In this document: in pieces, positions 1 to 8,944 of the stretch
Numbering within the stretch: the first letter of the stretch is position 1
Layout: the number at the start of each line of letters is the position of its first letter
Source: Paraburkholderia rhizosphaerae
GTDB lineage: Bacteria > Pseudomonadota > Gammaproteobacteria > Burkholderiales > Burkholderiaceae
Assembly (NCBI RefSeq): GCF_004366595.1
Contig: NZ_SORE01000027.1
Span: 37,614 to 101,613, forward strand
Reading direction: 5' to 3'
Length of the DNA stretch: 64,000 bases
The notes under the pieces: generated by a model
The model's input: the letters and a program-made list of their open reading frames with translations, nothing else
Databases searched by the model: none
Told to the model about the DNA's origin: nothing
Program-made: the position numbers and the translations under genes

Positions 1-200
1 CACTCGAAGTCGATTCGGGCGCGGTGAATACGCGCGAGCATCTGCTGCGCCTGACAAACTACGACGAGGTCGAACGGATTCTCGCGCAGTGCCGCGCGGC
101 CGGTTGTACATTCGATGAAATCGAGGTGCGCAAGGCGGATCTCGAAGACGTGTTCGTGCAGGTGATGAACACGCCGGAAATGATCGAGGGTCTTGCATGA
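1..200 (+). CDS. ABC transporter ATP-binding protein, C-terminal end (partial)
   Basis: Only the last 65 codons are inside the window; the gene starts upstream. The fragment ends with the pattern DLEDVFVQVM, typical of the tail of ABC-2 type ATPases, where the region after the Walker and signature motifs closes with a short helix. Its TGA overlaps the ATG of the permease gene by four bases (ATGA), a sign of translational coupling, so the two form one exporter. In relatives this position, just before bolA/ibaG and murA, follows a lipid-transport (mla) cluster, but no mla gene is visible here. The substrate is unknown. Confidence 0.85.
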   Translation, partial: LEVDSGAVNTREHLLRLTNYDEVERILAQCRAAGCTFDEIEVRKADLEDVFVQVMNTPEMIEGLA

Positions 201-952
201 GCGGGTTTCGCACGCTGTTTTACAAAGAGCTCCTGCGGTTCTGGAAGGTTGCATTCCAGACGGTGCTCGCGCCGATCGTCACCGCGCTGCTGTACCTGAT
301 GATCTTCGGTCACGCGCTGCGCGATCATGTACAGGTGTATAGCGGAGTCGGCTACACGAGCTTCCTGATTCCCGGCCTCGTGATGATGAGCGTGCTGCAG
401 AACGCGTTTGCGAACAGCTCGTCGTCGCTGATCCAGTCGAAGATCACCGGCAATCTCGTGTTCGTGTTGCTGCCGCCGCTGTCGCATTGGGAAATGTATG
501 GCGCCTATGTGCTCGCATCGGTGATGCGCGGCCTCGCGGTCGGCTTCGGCGTGTTTATCGTGACGATCTGGTTCGTGCCGGTGAGCTTCACCGCGCCGCT
601 CTTTATCGTGCTGTTCGCTGTGCTGGGTTCGGCGATTCTCGGTACGCTGGGTGTGGTGGCGGGCATCTGGGCCGAGAAGTTCGACCAGCTCGCGGCGTTT
701 CAGAACTTTATTATCGTGCCGCTCACGTTCCTGTCGGGCGTGTTCTATTCGACTCATTCGCTGCCGCCTGGCTGGCGCGAGGTGTCGCGGCTCAACCCGT
801 TTTTCTACATGATCGACGGCTTTCGCTATGGCTTTTTCGGTGAGTCGGATATCAATCCGCTCGTGAGCCTTGCAATCGTCGCCGCATTTTTCGTGGTGCT
901 GGCCGTGCTCGCAATGCGTCTGCTTGCAAGCGGCTACAAGCTGCGCCACTGA
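197..952 (+). CDS. ABC-2 type transporter permease
   Basis: A 251-residue inner-membrane permease with about six hydrophobic segments and the ABC-2 family layout: a short cytoplasmic N-terminus (MSGFRTLFYKELLRFWK), then paired membrane helices, and a conserved region near residues 160-190 containing PLTFLSGVFYS, typical of the NodJ/YadH-like subgroup. It is coupled to the preceding ATPase by a 4-bp overlap. Together they would export a lipid, polysaccharide or drug; the sequence does not say which. The bolA-murA neighbourhood suggests an envelope role, which is inference. Confidence 0.9.
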   Translation: MSGFRTLFYKELLRFWKVAFQTVLAPIVTALLYLMIFGHALRDHVQVYSGVGYTSFLIPGLVMMSVLQNAFANSSSSLIQSKITGNLVFVLLPPLSHWEMYGAYVLASVMRGLAVGFGVFIVTIWFVPVSFTAPLFIVLFAVLGSAILGTLGVVAGIWAEKFDQLAAFQNFIIVPLTFLSGVFYSTHSLPPGWREVSRLNPFFYMIDGFRYGFFGESDINPLVSLAIVAAFFVVLAVLAMRLLASGYKLRH

Positions 953-965
953 CCAGGAGCGTCCC

Positions 966-1205
966 ATGTTACCGACTCCCGAACAGATCAAGACTTACAT
1001 CTCCGCCGGCCTGCCGTGCGAGCACCTCGAGGTCGATGGCGATGGCCAGCATTTCTTTGCGACCATCGTTTCGCCGAGCTTCGAAGGCAAGCGGTTGATT
1101 CAGCGTCATCAGCTGGTGTACGCGGCGCTCGGCGACCGCATGCGCGAAGAGATCCACGCCCTCAGCATGAAAACACTGACGCCTGCCGAATGGCAGAGCG
1201 CGTAA
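966..1205 (+). CDS. ibaG: BolA family protein (IbaG-like)
   Basis: A 79-residue BolA-fold protein. The conserved helix-turn-strand core is visible, with HLEVDGDGQHFFATIVSP near residues 19-36 and the family signature RHQLVYAALGDRM near residues 45-57. BolA proteins pair with monothiol glutaredoxins (such as the grxD gene at 40.3 kb) in iron-sulfur trafficking; IbaG is the member found next to murA in Escherichia coli as well. The ATG at 966 has a good AGGAG-type ribosome site at 955-959 and lies 13 bases after the permease, so it is probably co-transcribed. The symbol is given by neighbourhood and size; calling it simply BolA-like is safer. Confidence 0.85.
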   Translation: MLPTPEQIKTYISAGLPCEHLEVDGDGQHFFATIVSPSFEGKRLIQRHQLVYAALGDRMREEIHALSMKTLTPAEWQSA

Positions 1206-1337
1206 TCTGGAACACTAGTGCGTATTACACAAGACAGCCACGGCGTTGTGAGCGGCGCCACTGAACTTTCCGCTCATGCGCAACTTGATGTGCAACCCGC
1301 GCAAATCATCGCGCGCAACGATCAGGAACCGACAGGC

Positions 1338-2606
1338 ATGGACAAACTCGTCATCGAAGGCGGCCGGCAGTTGGCAGGGGAGATCAAGGTTTCGGGGGCG
1401 AAGAATGCGGCGTTGCCGATTCTTTGCGCAAGTCTGCTGAGCGCGGACCCGGTACAGCTCGCGAATGTGCCCGACCTGCAGGACGTGCGCACCACGCTGA
1501 AGCTGCTGCGCCAGATGGGCGTGCAGGCGGAGACGGTCGAAGGCGCGGGAAAGGTGATGCTCGATGCGTCGAAGGTGAACAACCTCGTCGCGCCGTACGA
1601 ACTCGTGAAGACGATGCGCGCGTCGATCCTCGTGCTCGGTCCGCTGGTTGCGCGTTTCGGCGAGGCGAAGGTGTCGCTGCCGGGCGGCTGCGCGATCGGC
1701 GCGCGGCCGGTCGATCAGCACATCAAGGGCCTGCAGGCGATGGGCGCCGAGATCAGCATCGAGCATGGCTTTATCGAAGCGCGTGCGAAGCGGCTGAAGG
1801 GCACGCGCATCATCACCGACATGATCACCGTGACCGGCACCGAAAACCTGCTGATGGCGGCGGTGCTCGCCGAAGGCGAGACGGTGCTGGAGAACGCGGC
1901 GCGCGAACCGGAAGTCGGCGATCTTGCGCATCTGCTGGTGGCGATGGGCGCGAAGATCGACGGGATCGGCACCGACCGTCTCGTGATTCAAGGCGTCGAC
2001 AAGCTGCACGGCGCCGAGCATACGGTGGTGCCGGATCGTATCGAAACTGGCACGTTCCTGTGCGCGGTCGCAGCTGCGGGCGGCGATGTGACACTGCGCC
2101 ATACGCGCCCGCAGACGCTCGAAGCGGTGATCGACAAGCTGCGCGAAGCCGGCGTCACGATCGACGAAGGCGATGACTGGCTGCGCGTGCGGATGAATCG
2201 GCGCGCGAGCGCGGTGTCGTTCCGCACATCCGAATATCCGGCGTTCCCGACTGATATGCAGGCGCAGTTCATGGCGCTCAATGCGGTCGCCGACGGCCCG
2301 TCGCGCGTGGTCGAAACGATTTTCGAGAACCGCTTCATGCACGTGCAGGAGTTGAACCGGCTCGGTGCGAACGTGACGATCGACGGCAATACCGCGCTGG
2401 TGAACGGCGTAGCGAAACTGTCCGGCGCGAAGGTGATGGCGACCGATCTGCGCGCGTCGGCCAGTCTCGTGATTGCGGGTCTGTGCGCCGAAGGCGAAAC
2501 GCTGATCGACCGTATCTATCACCTGGACCGTGGTTACGACCGGATGGAAGTGAAGCTCACCGCAGTGGGCGCCAATGTGCGGCGCGTGTCGGGTAAGCAG
2601 GCATGA
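1338..2606 (+). CDS. murA: UDP-N-acetylglucosamine 1-carboxyvinyltransferase MurA
   Basis: MurA catalyses the first committed step of peptidoglycan synthesis, adding enolpyruvate from PEP to UDP-GlcNAc in the cytoplasm. The protein (422 residues from the ATG at 1338) shows the family start DKLVIEGG, the SGAKNAALPIL substrate loop, and the active-site loop PGGCAIGARPVDQH with the catalytic cysteine. An in-frame GTG at 1218 would add 40 residues; related Burkholderia proteins carry a similar N-terminal extension, so that start is possible, but the ATG has AGGA ten bases upstream and gives the usual family length. Its TGA overlaps the hisG start by four bases, tying murA to the his operon. Confidence 0.96.
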   Translation: MDKLVIEGGRQLAGEIKVSGAKNAALPILCASLLSADPVQLANVPDLQDVRTTLKLLRQMGVQAETVEGAGKVMLDASKVNNLVAPYELVKTMRASILVLGPLVARFGEAKVSLPGGCAIGARPVDQHIKGLQAMGAEISIEHGFIEARAKRLKGTRIITDMITVTGTENLLMAAVLAEGETVLENAAREPEVGDLAHLLVAMGAKIDGIGTDRLVIQGVDKLHGAEHTVVPDRIETGTFLCAVAAAGGDVTLRHTRPQTLEAVIDKLREAGVTIDEGDDWLRVRMNRRASAVSFRTSEYPAFPTDMQAQFMALNAVADGPSRVVETIFENRFMHVQELNRLGANVTIDGNTALVNGVAKLSGAKVMATDLRASASLVIAGLCAEGETLIDRIYHLDRGYDRMEVKLTAVGANVRRVSGKQA

Positions 2607-3307
2607 GCACGTTGCAGCCACGCGCGTCGCAGCAGACGTCTTCCGCGCAGGCGGTCGGCGTGCCCTTAACGCTTGCGTTGTCAAAAGGGCGTATTTTCGA
2701 GGAAACGGTGCCGCTGCTCGCGGCCGCCGGCGTGCAGGTCGCGGAAGATCCGGAGTCGTCGCGCAAGCTGATTCTGCCGACCACCGATCCGAACCTGCGG
2801 GTGATCATCGTGCGTGCGACCGATGTGCCGACCTACGTCGAATACGGTGCAGCCGACTTCGGCGTCGCTGGCAAGGACGTGCTGATCGAGCATGGCGGCA
2901 GCGGGTTGTATCAACCGGTCGATCTGGATATCGCGCGCTGCCGGATGTCGGTCGCGGTGAAGGCCGGTTTCGACTATGCGAACGCGGTGCGCCAGGGCGC
3001 GCGATTGCGGGTCGCGACGAAGTATGTGCAAACCGCGCGCGAGCATTTCGCGGCGAAAGGCGTGCACGTCGACCTGATCAAGCTGTACGGCTCGATGGAG
3101 CTTGCGCCGCTGGTCGGTCTTGCCGATGCGATCGTCGACCTGGTCAGCTCGGGCGGCACGCTGCGCGCGAACAATCTGGTCGAGGTCGAGGAGATCATGC
3201 CGATCTCGTCGCGCCTCGTCGTGAATCAGGCCGCGCTGAAATTGAAGCGCACCGCGCTGCGGCCATTCCTCGACGCGTTCGAACGCGCATCGAGGCGCGC
3301 GGCGTGA
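2603..3307 (+). CDS. hisG: ATP phosphoribosyltransferase, catalytic subunit (short form)
   Basis: First enzyme of histidine synthesis: joins ATP and PRPP to give phosphoribosyl-ATP. At 234 residues it is the short HisG_S form, lacking the C-terminal regulatory domain found in E. coli HisG. Short HisG works with HisZ, a HisRS-like regulatory subunit, which is not in this window. Visible features are LALSKGRIFEETVPLL near residues 23-38, the AADFGVAGKDVL substrate region and the PRPP-binding stretch LVDLVSSGGTLRANNL. The ATG overlaps the murA stop (ATGA). The N-terminal 20 residues are low in family similarity, as usual in Burkholderia. Confidence 0.96.
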   Translation: MSTLQPRASQQTSSAQAVGVPLTLALSKGRIFEETVPLLAAAGVQVAEDPESSRKLILPTTDPNLRVIIVRATDVPTYVEYGAADFGVAGKDVLIEHGGSGLYQPVDLDIARCRMSVAVKAGFDYANAVRQGARLRVATKYVQTAREHFAAKGVHVDLIKLYGSMELAPLVGLADAIVDLVSSGGTLRANNLVEVEEIMPISSRLVVNQAALKLKRTALRPFLDAFERASRRAA

Positions 3308-3379
3308 CGACGCACGGGCGCCTCGCACCGCGAACGGATGCGAAGGCGGCCCGCGCGTTTTACCGAAACGGATATCAGC

Positions 3380-4702
3380 ATGTCTATCAAGATTCGCAAA
3401 CTCGATTCCCGCGCTGACGGCTTCCAGAAATCGTTGCATGCGGTGCTCGCGTTCGAGGCGAGCGAAGACGAGGCGATCGAGCGCTCGGTCGCGCAGATCC
3501 TCGCCGACGTCAAGGCGCGCGGCGATGACGCCGTGCTCGAGTACACGAATCGCTTCGACCGGCTCGCGGCGAAAAACGTGGCCGCGCTCGAATTGCCGCT
3601 AGCGGAGCTCGAAGCGGCGCTCGACGGGCTCGGACCGAAGCGTCGCGCGGCGCTCGAAGCGGCGGCCGCGCGCGTGCGTGCGTATCACGAGAAACAGAAG
3701 ATCGAGTGCGGCAGCCATAGCTGGCAATACACGGAAGCGGACGGCACCGTGCTGGGCCAGAAGGTGACGCCGCTCGATCGCGCCGGTATCTATGTGCCGG
3801 GCGGCAAGGCGGCGTATCCGTCGTCGGTGCTGATGAATGCGATTCCGGCGCGGGTGGCCGGCGTGCGTGAAATCGTGATGGTCGTGCCGACACCGGACGG
3901 CGTGAAGAATCCGCTCGTGCTCGCAGCCGCGCTGCTCGGCGGCGTCGATCGCGTATTTACGATCGGCGGCGCCCAGGCGATCGGCGCATTGGCGTACGGC
4001 ACCGCAACGGTGCCCGCGGTCGACAAGATCTGCGGACCGGGCAATGCGTATGTCGCGTCGGCGAAGCGGCGGGTGTTCGGCACGGTCGGCATCGACATGA
4101 TTGCCGGACCGTCGGAAATTCTCGTGCTGTGCGACGGCACGACCGATCCGCGCTGGGTCGCGATGGATCTGTTTTCGCAGGCCGAGCATGACGAACTCGC
4201 GCAATCGATCCTGCTGTGCCCGGACGACGCGTTCATCGCGCGCGTCGAAGATGCGATCAACGAACTGCTGCCGACCATGCCGCGGCGCGACGTGATCGAG
4301 ACTTCGCTGTCGGGCCGCGGCGCGCTGGTCAAAGTGCGCGACATGGCCGAAGCGTGCGCGATTGCAAACGATATTGCGCCGGAGCACCTCGAAATCTCGG
4401 CACTCGAGCCGCAGCAATGGGCGCAGCAAATCCGCCATGCGGGCGCGATTTTCCTTGGCCGCTATACCAGCGAGAGTCTCGGCGACTACTGCGCGGGCCC
4501 GAACCACGTGCTGCCGACGTCGCGTACCGCACGGTTCTCGTCGCCGCTTGGCGTCTATGATTTCTTCAAGCGTTCGAGCGTGATCGAAGTCAGTTCGGAA
4601 GGCGCGCAAACGCTCGGTGAGATCGCGGCGGAACTCGCATACGGCGAAGGTTTGCCCGCGCACGCGCGCAGCGCCGAATACCGGATGAAGCAGAACGGCT
4701 AA
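3380..4702 (+). CDS. hisD: histidinol dehydrogenase
   Basis: Zinc enzyme catalysing the last two steps of histidine synthesis, histidinol to histidinal to histidine, with two NAD+. The 440-residue protein shows the family sequences PGGKAAYPSSVLMNAIPA, the NAD region GGAQAIGALAYGT, KICGPGNAYVA, and the zinc and catalytic stretch QAEHDE plus NDIAPEHLE. The ATG at 3380 (MSIKIRKLDSRADGF) gives the usual length; an in-frame upstream codon at 3338 would add an unconserved leader. It follows hisG by 72 bases and precedes hisC by 11 bases. Confidence 0.97.
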   Translation: MSIKIRKLDSRADGFQKSLHAVLAFEASEDEAIERSVAQILADVKARGDDAVLEYTNRFDRLAAKNVAALELPLAELEAALDGLGPKRRAALEAAAARVRAYHEKQKIECGSHSWQYTEADGTVLGQKVTPLDRAGIYVPGGKAAYPSSVLMNAIPARVAGVREIVMVVPTPDGVKNPLVLAAALLGGVDRVFTIGGAQAIGALAYGTATVPAVDKICGPGNAYVASAKRRVFGTVGIDMIAGPSEILVLCDGTTDPRWVAMDLFSQAEHDELAQSILLCPDDAFIARVEDAINELLPTMPRRDVIETSLSGRGALVKVRDMAEACAIANDIAPEHLEISALEPQQWAQQIRHAGAIFLGRYTSESLGDYCAGPNHVLPTSRTARFSSPLGVYDFFKRSSVIEVSSEGAQTLGEIAAELAYGEGLPAHARSAEYRMKQNG

Positions 4703-4713
4703 CGCTTCACGTT

Positions 4714-5784
4714 ATGACCACACCGCAAGACATCATCCGCCGCGACGTGCTCGCGATGACCAGCTATCCGGTACCGGATGCGACCGGCTTCGTGAAGCTC
4801 GACGCGATGGAGAATCCGTTCCCGCTGCCGCCGCCGCTTGCCGCGCAGCTTGCGGAGCGTCTGGCGGGCGTCGCGCTGAACCGCTATCCGGCGCCGCGGC
4901 CGGGCGCATTGATCGACAAGCTCAAGCGCGTGATGCATGTGCCGGCGGACTGCGATGTGCTGCTCGGCAACGGTTCCGATGAAATCATCAGCATGATTTC
5001 GGTCGCGTGCTCGCAGCCGGGGGCAAAGGTACTCGCGCCGGTGCCGGGATTTGTGATGTACGAGGCGTACGCGCGGCTCGCGAATCTCGAGTTCGTCGGC
5101 GTGCCGTTGAATGCCGATTTCACGCTCGATATCGACGCGATGCTCGCGGCCATCGAAACGCACCGTCCGGTCGTCATCTATCTCGCGTATCCGAATAACC
5201 CGACCGGCAACCTGTTCGATGAAAACGCGATCGAGCGGATCATCGCGGCCGCAAATCGTAGCCTCGTCGTGATCGACGAGGCGTATCAGCCGTTCGCCGA
5301 GCATAGCTGGATGCCGCGCGCGGGCGAATTCGACAATGTCGTCGTGATGCGCACTGTGTCGAAGCTCGGGCTTGCTGGCATCCGTCTCGGCTATCTCGCG
5401 GGCCGTCCGGCGTGGCTCGCCCAATTCGACAAGGTGCGTCCTCCGTTCAACGTCAACGTGTTGACCCAGGCGACGGTCGATTTCCTGCTCGATCACGTCG
5501 ATGTGCTCGATGCGCAGGCCGCGCAACTGCGTGCGCAGCGCACGAAGCTGGCGCAGGCGGTCGCTAACCTGCCCGGTGCCGAAGTGTTCGCGAGCGCCGG
5601 CAACTTTCTGCTGGTGCGTGTGCCCGATGCGGCCGCAACGTTCGAAGCGCTGCTTGCCGCGCGGGTTCTGATCAAAAACGTGAGTAAAATGCATCCATTG
5701 CTGGCTAATTGCGTACGTCTGACGGTCGGGGCCCCGGACGAGAACACGCAATTGCTCGCCGCGCTGAAACACGCACTGCATTGA
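4714..5784 (+). CDS. hisC: histidinol-phosphate aminotransferase
   Basis: PLP-dependent class I/II aminotransferase converting imidazole-acetol phosphate plus glutamate to histidinol phosphate. The 356-residue protein has the family start DAMENPFPLP, the substrate region YPNNPTGNLF, the VVIDEAYQPF strand and the lysine loop RTVSKLGLAGIRLGYL that carries the Schiff-base lysine. Length is typical. It sits 11 bases after hisD and 65 bases before hisB, all on the plus strand, consistent with one operon. Some organisms carry a second hisC elsewhere; this copy is the operon one. Confidence 0.97.
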   Translation: MTTPQDIIRRDVLAMTSYPVPDATGFVKLDAMENPFPLPPPLAAQLAERLAGVALNRYPAPRPGALIDKLKRVMHVPADCDVLLGNGSDEIISMISVACSQPGAKVLAPVPGFVMYEAYARLANLEFVGVPLNADFTLDIDAMLAAIETHRPVVIYLAYPNNPTGNLFDENAIERIIAAANRSLVVIDEAYQPFAEHSWMPRAGEFDNVVVMRTVSKLGLAGIRLGYLAGRPAWLAQFDKVRPPFNVNVLTQATVDFLLDHVDVLDAQAAQLRAQRTKLAQAVANLPGAEVFASAGNFLLVRVPDAAATFEALLAARVLIKNVSKMHPLLANCVRLTVGAPDENTQLLAALKHALH

Positions 5785-5849
5785 TCGGTGAACGCGGCAA
5801 CAGCCTACTTCCCCTACCTTATCTTTCAAGCAAGCTTCGAGGAATTGTC

Positions 5850-6437
5850 ATGCGCCTTGCGGAAGTCGTTCGCAACACCAGCGAAACGCAGATCCGTGTA
5901 AAGATCAACCTGGACGGCACCGGCCAGCAAAAGCTCGCCACCGGTGTGCCGTTCCTCGACCACATGCTCGACCAGATTGCGCGGCATGGACTGATCGACC
6001 TGGATATCGACGCGCATGGCGACACCCATATCGACGACCACCATACGGTGGAAGACGTCGGCATCACGCTGGGCCAGGCGGTCGCGAAGGCGGTCGGCGA
6101 CAAGAAGGGCATCCGGCGTTACGGCCACGCCTATGTGCCGCTCGACGAGGCGCTGTCACGGGTGGTGATCGACTTTTCCGGCCGCCCGGGTCTTGAGTTC
6201 CACGTGCCGTTCACGCGCGCGCGGATCGGCACGTTCGACGTCGATCTGTCGATTGAATTCTTCCGCGGCTTCGTGAACCATGCGGGCGTCACACTGCATA
6301 TCGATAATCTGCGCGGGCTGAATGCCCATCATCAGATGGAAACTGTGTTCAAGGCGTTTGGCCGTGCACTGCGTATGGCGGTGGAACTGGACGAACGCGC
6401 GGCGGGGCAGATTCCGTCGACCAAGGGCAGCCTCTGA
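5850..6437 (+). CDS. hisB: imidazoleglycerol-phosphate dehydratase
   Basis: Manganese-dependent dehydratase converting imidazole-glycerol phosphate to imidazole-acetol phosphate. At 195 residues it is the single-domain form, without the histidinol phosphatase fused to it in E. coli; that phosphatase must be encoded elsewhere. The metal-binding histidine signatures are clear: FLDHMLDQIARHGLIDL and DTHIDDHHTVEDVGITLG near the N-terminus, and the paired late motif LNAHHQMETVFKAFGRAL. The ATG at 5850 follows GAGGAAT; upstream in-frame codons only give a non-conserved leader. Confidence 0.97.
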   Translation: MRLAEVVRNTSETQIRVKINLDGTGQQKLATGVPFLDHMLDQIARHGLIDLDIDAHGDTHIDDHHTVEDVGITLGQAVAKAVGDKKGIRRYGHAYVPLDEALSRVVIDFSGRPGLEFHVPFTRARIGTFDVDLSIEFFRGFVNHAGVTLHIDNLRGLNAHHQMETVFKAFGRALRMAVELDERAAGQIPSTKGSL

Positions 6438-6554
6438 CACATCTTGTGGGGCTGATTCTCGCGGCAGTGCCCGTCTGACGTATCGGGCGAATGCTTCGCA
6501 GACGCCAAACCGACTAACCAGACTGACGCCGCGCCGACGAGTGCCCGGCTTGCG

Positions 6555-7175
6555 ATGGATATCCTCAAGTCGTTTATCTCGCTGCTTGCGCTGATCAATC
6601 CGGTCGGAGCGGTGCCGTTTTTTCTCAGCCTGACCGCGCAGCAGTCGGCGGCCGAGCAGCGGCGAACGATTCGTATCGCATCGATTTCAGTGTTTTGCGT
6701 GATTGCGGTGACGGCGCTGTGCGGCAAGCAGATCATCAGCTTTTTTGGCATTTCGATCGGCTCGCTCGAAGTGGGCGGCGGCATCATCATGCTTTTAATG
6801 GCGATCAGCATGCTCAATGCGCAGATCGGCAATGCCCGCTCGACGCCCGAGGAGCGTTATGAAGCCGAGTCGAAGGACAACATCGCGGTCGTGCCGCTCG
6901 CGATTCCGCTTCTGACCGGGCCGGGGTCGATCAGTACGGTCATCGTCTATTCGGCTAGCTTTCGCCATTGGTACGACCGCGTTAGTCTGATCGCTATCGG
7001 TGCGGTGCTCGCGGCAATCTGCTTCGCGTCGTTGCGGCTGGCTGAACCGATCGCGCGCTGGGTCGGACGCACCGGTATCAATATCGGTACGCGTCTGATG
7101 GGGCTGATGCTGTCGGCGCTGGCGGTGGAGTTCATTGTCGACGGGTTGAAGACGCTGCTACCCGGCCTGAAATAA
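6555..7175 (+). CDS. MarC family integral membrane protein
   Basis: A 206-residue inner-membrane protein with about six hydrophobic segments. It begins with LKSFISLLALINPVGAVPFFLSLT, the MarC/UPF0056 signature, and has the second half-repeat AIPLLTGPGSISTVIVYS near residues 115-132, as expected for this two-repeat family. The biochemical role of MarC proteins is not settled; the old link to multiple antibiotic resistance has not held up. It lies inside the his operon between hisB and hisH, an arrangement I recall from other Burkholderia, so co-transcription is likely but a histidine-related function is not shown. Confidence 0.9.
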   Translation: MDILKSFISLLALINPVGAVPFFLSLTAQQSAAEQRRTIRIASISVFCVIAVTALCGKQIISFFGISIGSLEVGGGIIMLLMAISMLNAQIGNARSTPEERYEAESKDNIAVVPLAIPLLTGPGSISTVIVYSASFRHWYDRVSLIAIGAVLAAICFASLRLAEPIARWVGRTGINIGTRLMGLMLSALAVEFIVDGLKTLLPGLK

Positions 7176-7207
7176 AACCCTGTTGAAGCGAAAACCTCGG
7201 TTCTGAA

Positions 7208-7849
7208 ATGAAGACTTCGATTGCGATTGTGGACTACGGAATGGGCAATCTGCGCTCGGTTGCGCAGGCGCTGAGAAAAGCGGCGCCTGAGGCGGACGTC
7301 GCGATTGTCGATCGGCCCGAGGCGATCCATGCGGCAGACCGTGTCGTATTGCCCGGTCAGGGTGCGATGCCGGACTGCATGCGCTCGCTCGGCGAATCCG
7401 GTCTACAGGACGCGGTGATTGACGCGTCGCGCACCAAACCGCTGATGGGCGTGTGCGTCGGCGAGCAAATGCTGTTCGACTGGAGCGCCGAGGGCGACAC
7501 CCGCGGGCTGGGCCTGCTGCCGGGCAAGGTTGTGCGCTTCGAACTCGACGGCCAGCTGCAGGACGACGGCTCGCGCTTCAAGGTGCCGCAGATGGGCTGG
7601 AACCGGGTCCGTCAGACGCAGCCGCACCCGCTGTGGGACGGCGTGCCGGACGACAGCTTCTTCTACTTTGTGCACAGCTACTATGTGGTGCCCGACAACG
7701 CGGCGCATACGTCCGGTGAAACGGTCTACGGCGTGCCGTTCACGTCGGCCGTTGCGCGCGACAATCTTTTCGCGACCCAATTCCACCCGGAAAAAAGTGC
7801 GGATGTGGGTTTGCGCGTGTACCGGAATTTCGTGCACTGGAACCCATGA
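7208..7849 (+). CDS. hisH: imidazole glycerol phosphate synthase, glutaminase subunit
   Basis: Class I glutamine amidotransferase that makes ammonia for HisF; the HisHF pair turns PRFAR into imidazole-glycerol phosphate and AICAR. The 213-residue protein shows the nucleophile elbow MGVCVGEQML (catalytic Cys near residue 81) and the His/Glu pair in ATQFHPEKS near residue 196. It starts IAIVDYGMGNLRSV, typical of the family. It lies 32 bases after marC. A 166-base gap separates it from hisA. Confidence 0.97.
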   Translation: MKTSIAIVDYGMGNLRSVAQALRKAAPEADVAIVDRPEAIHAADRVVLPGQGAMPDCMRSLGESGLQDAVIDASRTKPLMGVCVGEQMLFDWSAEGDTRGLGLLPGKVVRFELDGQLQDDGSRFKVPQMGWNRVRQTQPHPLWDGVPDDSFFYFVHSYYVVPDNAAHTSGETVYGVPFTSAVARDNLFATQFHPEKSADVGLRVYRNFVHWNP

Positions 7850-8015
7850 GCGATGCTGTCTTCGCTGGCCGGCCATACCTGTTGCGGCGGTCCCCTGACA
7901 TTAGCAAGGCCGCCGAAAGAGTTGTACTAAACTAACGGAACGGTCCGGCGCGGCACCGCCGCAGGCTTCGCGCCGGCCGAACATCAACCTTCTTCCCAGA
8001 TATCACCCGATTGCT

Positions 8016-8768
8016 ATGCTGCTGATCCCCGCCATCGACCTGAAAGACGGTCAATGTGTTCGCCTCAAACAGGGCGATATGGACCAGGCGACGATATTTT
8101 CCGAGGAGCCGGCGGCAATGGCCCGCCACTGGCTCGAGCGTGGCGCCAGGCGCCTGCATCTCGTCGACCTGAATGGCGCATTCGCCGGCAAGCCGCGTAA
8201 TGAAGAGGCGATTCGCGCGATCATCGAAGAAGTCGGCGCCGAGATTCCGGTGCAGCTAGGCGGCGGTATTCGCGATCTGAACACGATCGAGCGCTATCTG
8301 GACGACGGTCTCGAGTACGTGATCATCGGCACAGCGGCGGTGAAGAATCCCGGGTTTCTGCTGGAAGCGTGCACCGCGTTCGGCGGCCATATCATCGTGG
8401 GTCTCGATGCGAAAGACGGCAAGGTTGCGACCGACGGCTGGAGCAAGCTGACCGGCCATGAAGTCGCGGATCTCGCGCGCAAGTTCGAAGACTACGGGTG
8501 CGAATCGATCATTTACACCGACATCGGCCGCGATGGCATGATGCAGGGCATCAATATCGAGGCGACGGTGCGGCTCGCGCGTGCGGTGAAGATTCCGGTG
8601 ATCGCGAGCGGCGGTTTGTCGAACCTCGGCGATATCGAAGCGCTGTGCGAAGTCGAGGACGAGGGTATCGAGGGCGTGATCTGCGGCCGCGCGATCTACT
8701 CGGGCGATCTGGATTTCTCGGCCGCGCAGTCGCATGCGGACCGGCTGCGCGAATCAGACGACGCCTGA
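8016..8768 (+). CDS. hisA: ProFAR isomerase
   Basis: A 250-residue TIM-barrel enzyme, 1-(5-phosphoribosyl)-5-[(5-phosphoribosylamino)methylideneamino]imidazole-4-carboxamide isomerase, an Amadori rearrangement. It begins LLIPAIDLKDGQCVRL with the catalytic aspartate of strand 1, has the phosphate-binding sequences QLGGGIRDL and VIASGGLSNLGD, and the second catalytic aspartate in TDIGRDGMMQG. The half-barrel repeat shared with HisF is easy to see. Standard length; start at the ATG following CCCGATTGCT has only a weak ribosome site. Confidence 0.97.
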   Translation: MLLIPAIDLKDGQCVRLKQGDMDQATIFSEEPAAMARHWLERGARRLHLVDLNGAFAGKPRNEEAIRAIIEEVGAEIPVQLGGGIRDLNTIERYLDDGLEYVIIGTAAVKNPGFLLEACTAFGGHIIVGLDAKDGKVATDGWSKLTGHEVADLARKFEDYGCESIIYTDIGRDGMMQGINIEATVRLARAVKIPVIASGGLSNLGDIEALCEVEDEGIEGVICGRAIYSGDLDFSAAQSHADRLRESDDA

Positions 8769-8944
8769 GCGGACCACGAGGTCAGGTCGTTCGGAGTCGT
8801 CTGTGCGTTGTCCGCAACGCCGATGCATCGCTTCATGCATGGTTCATTAAGCACGGCCACCCTCACGGCACACAGTAGCGTGCGGCGCATTTGCGCAGCA
8901 CGGCACGCGAAGCACACCCGATACACCAGGTAAGCGCACCCATC

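Noticed and set aside
1215..2684. A 489-codon minus-strand open frame opposite murA
   Set aside because: Composition (very high Arg, His, Gln) is that of an antisense shadow in GC-rich DNA; murA on the plus strand is certain.
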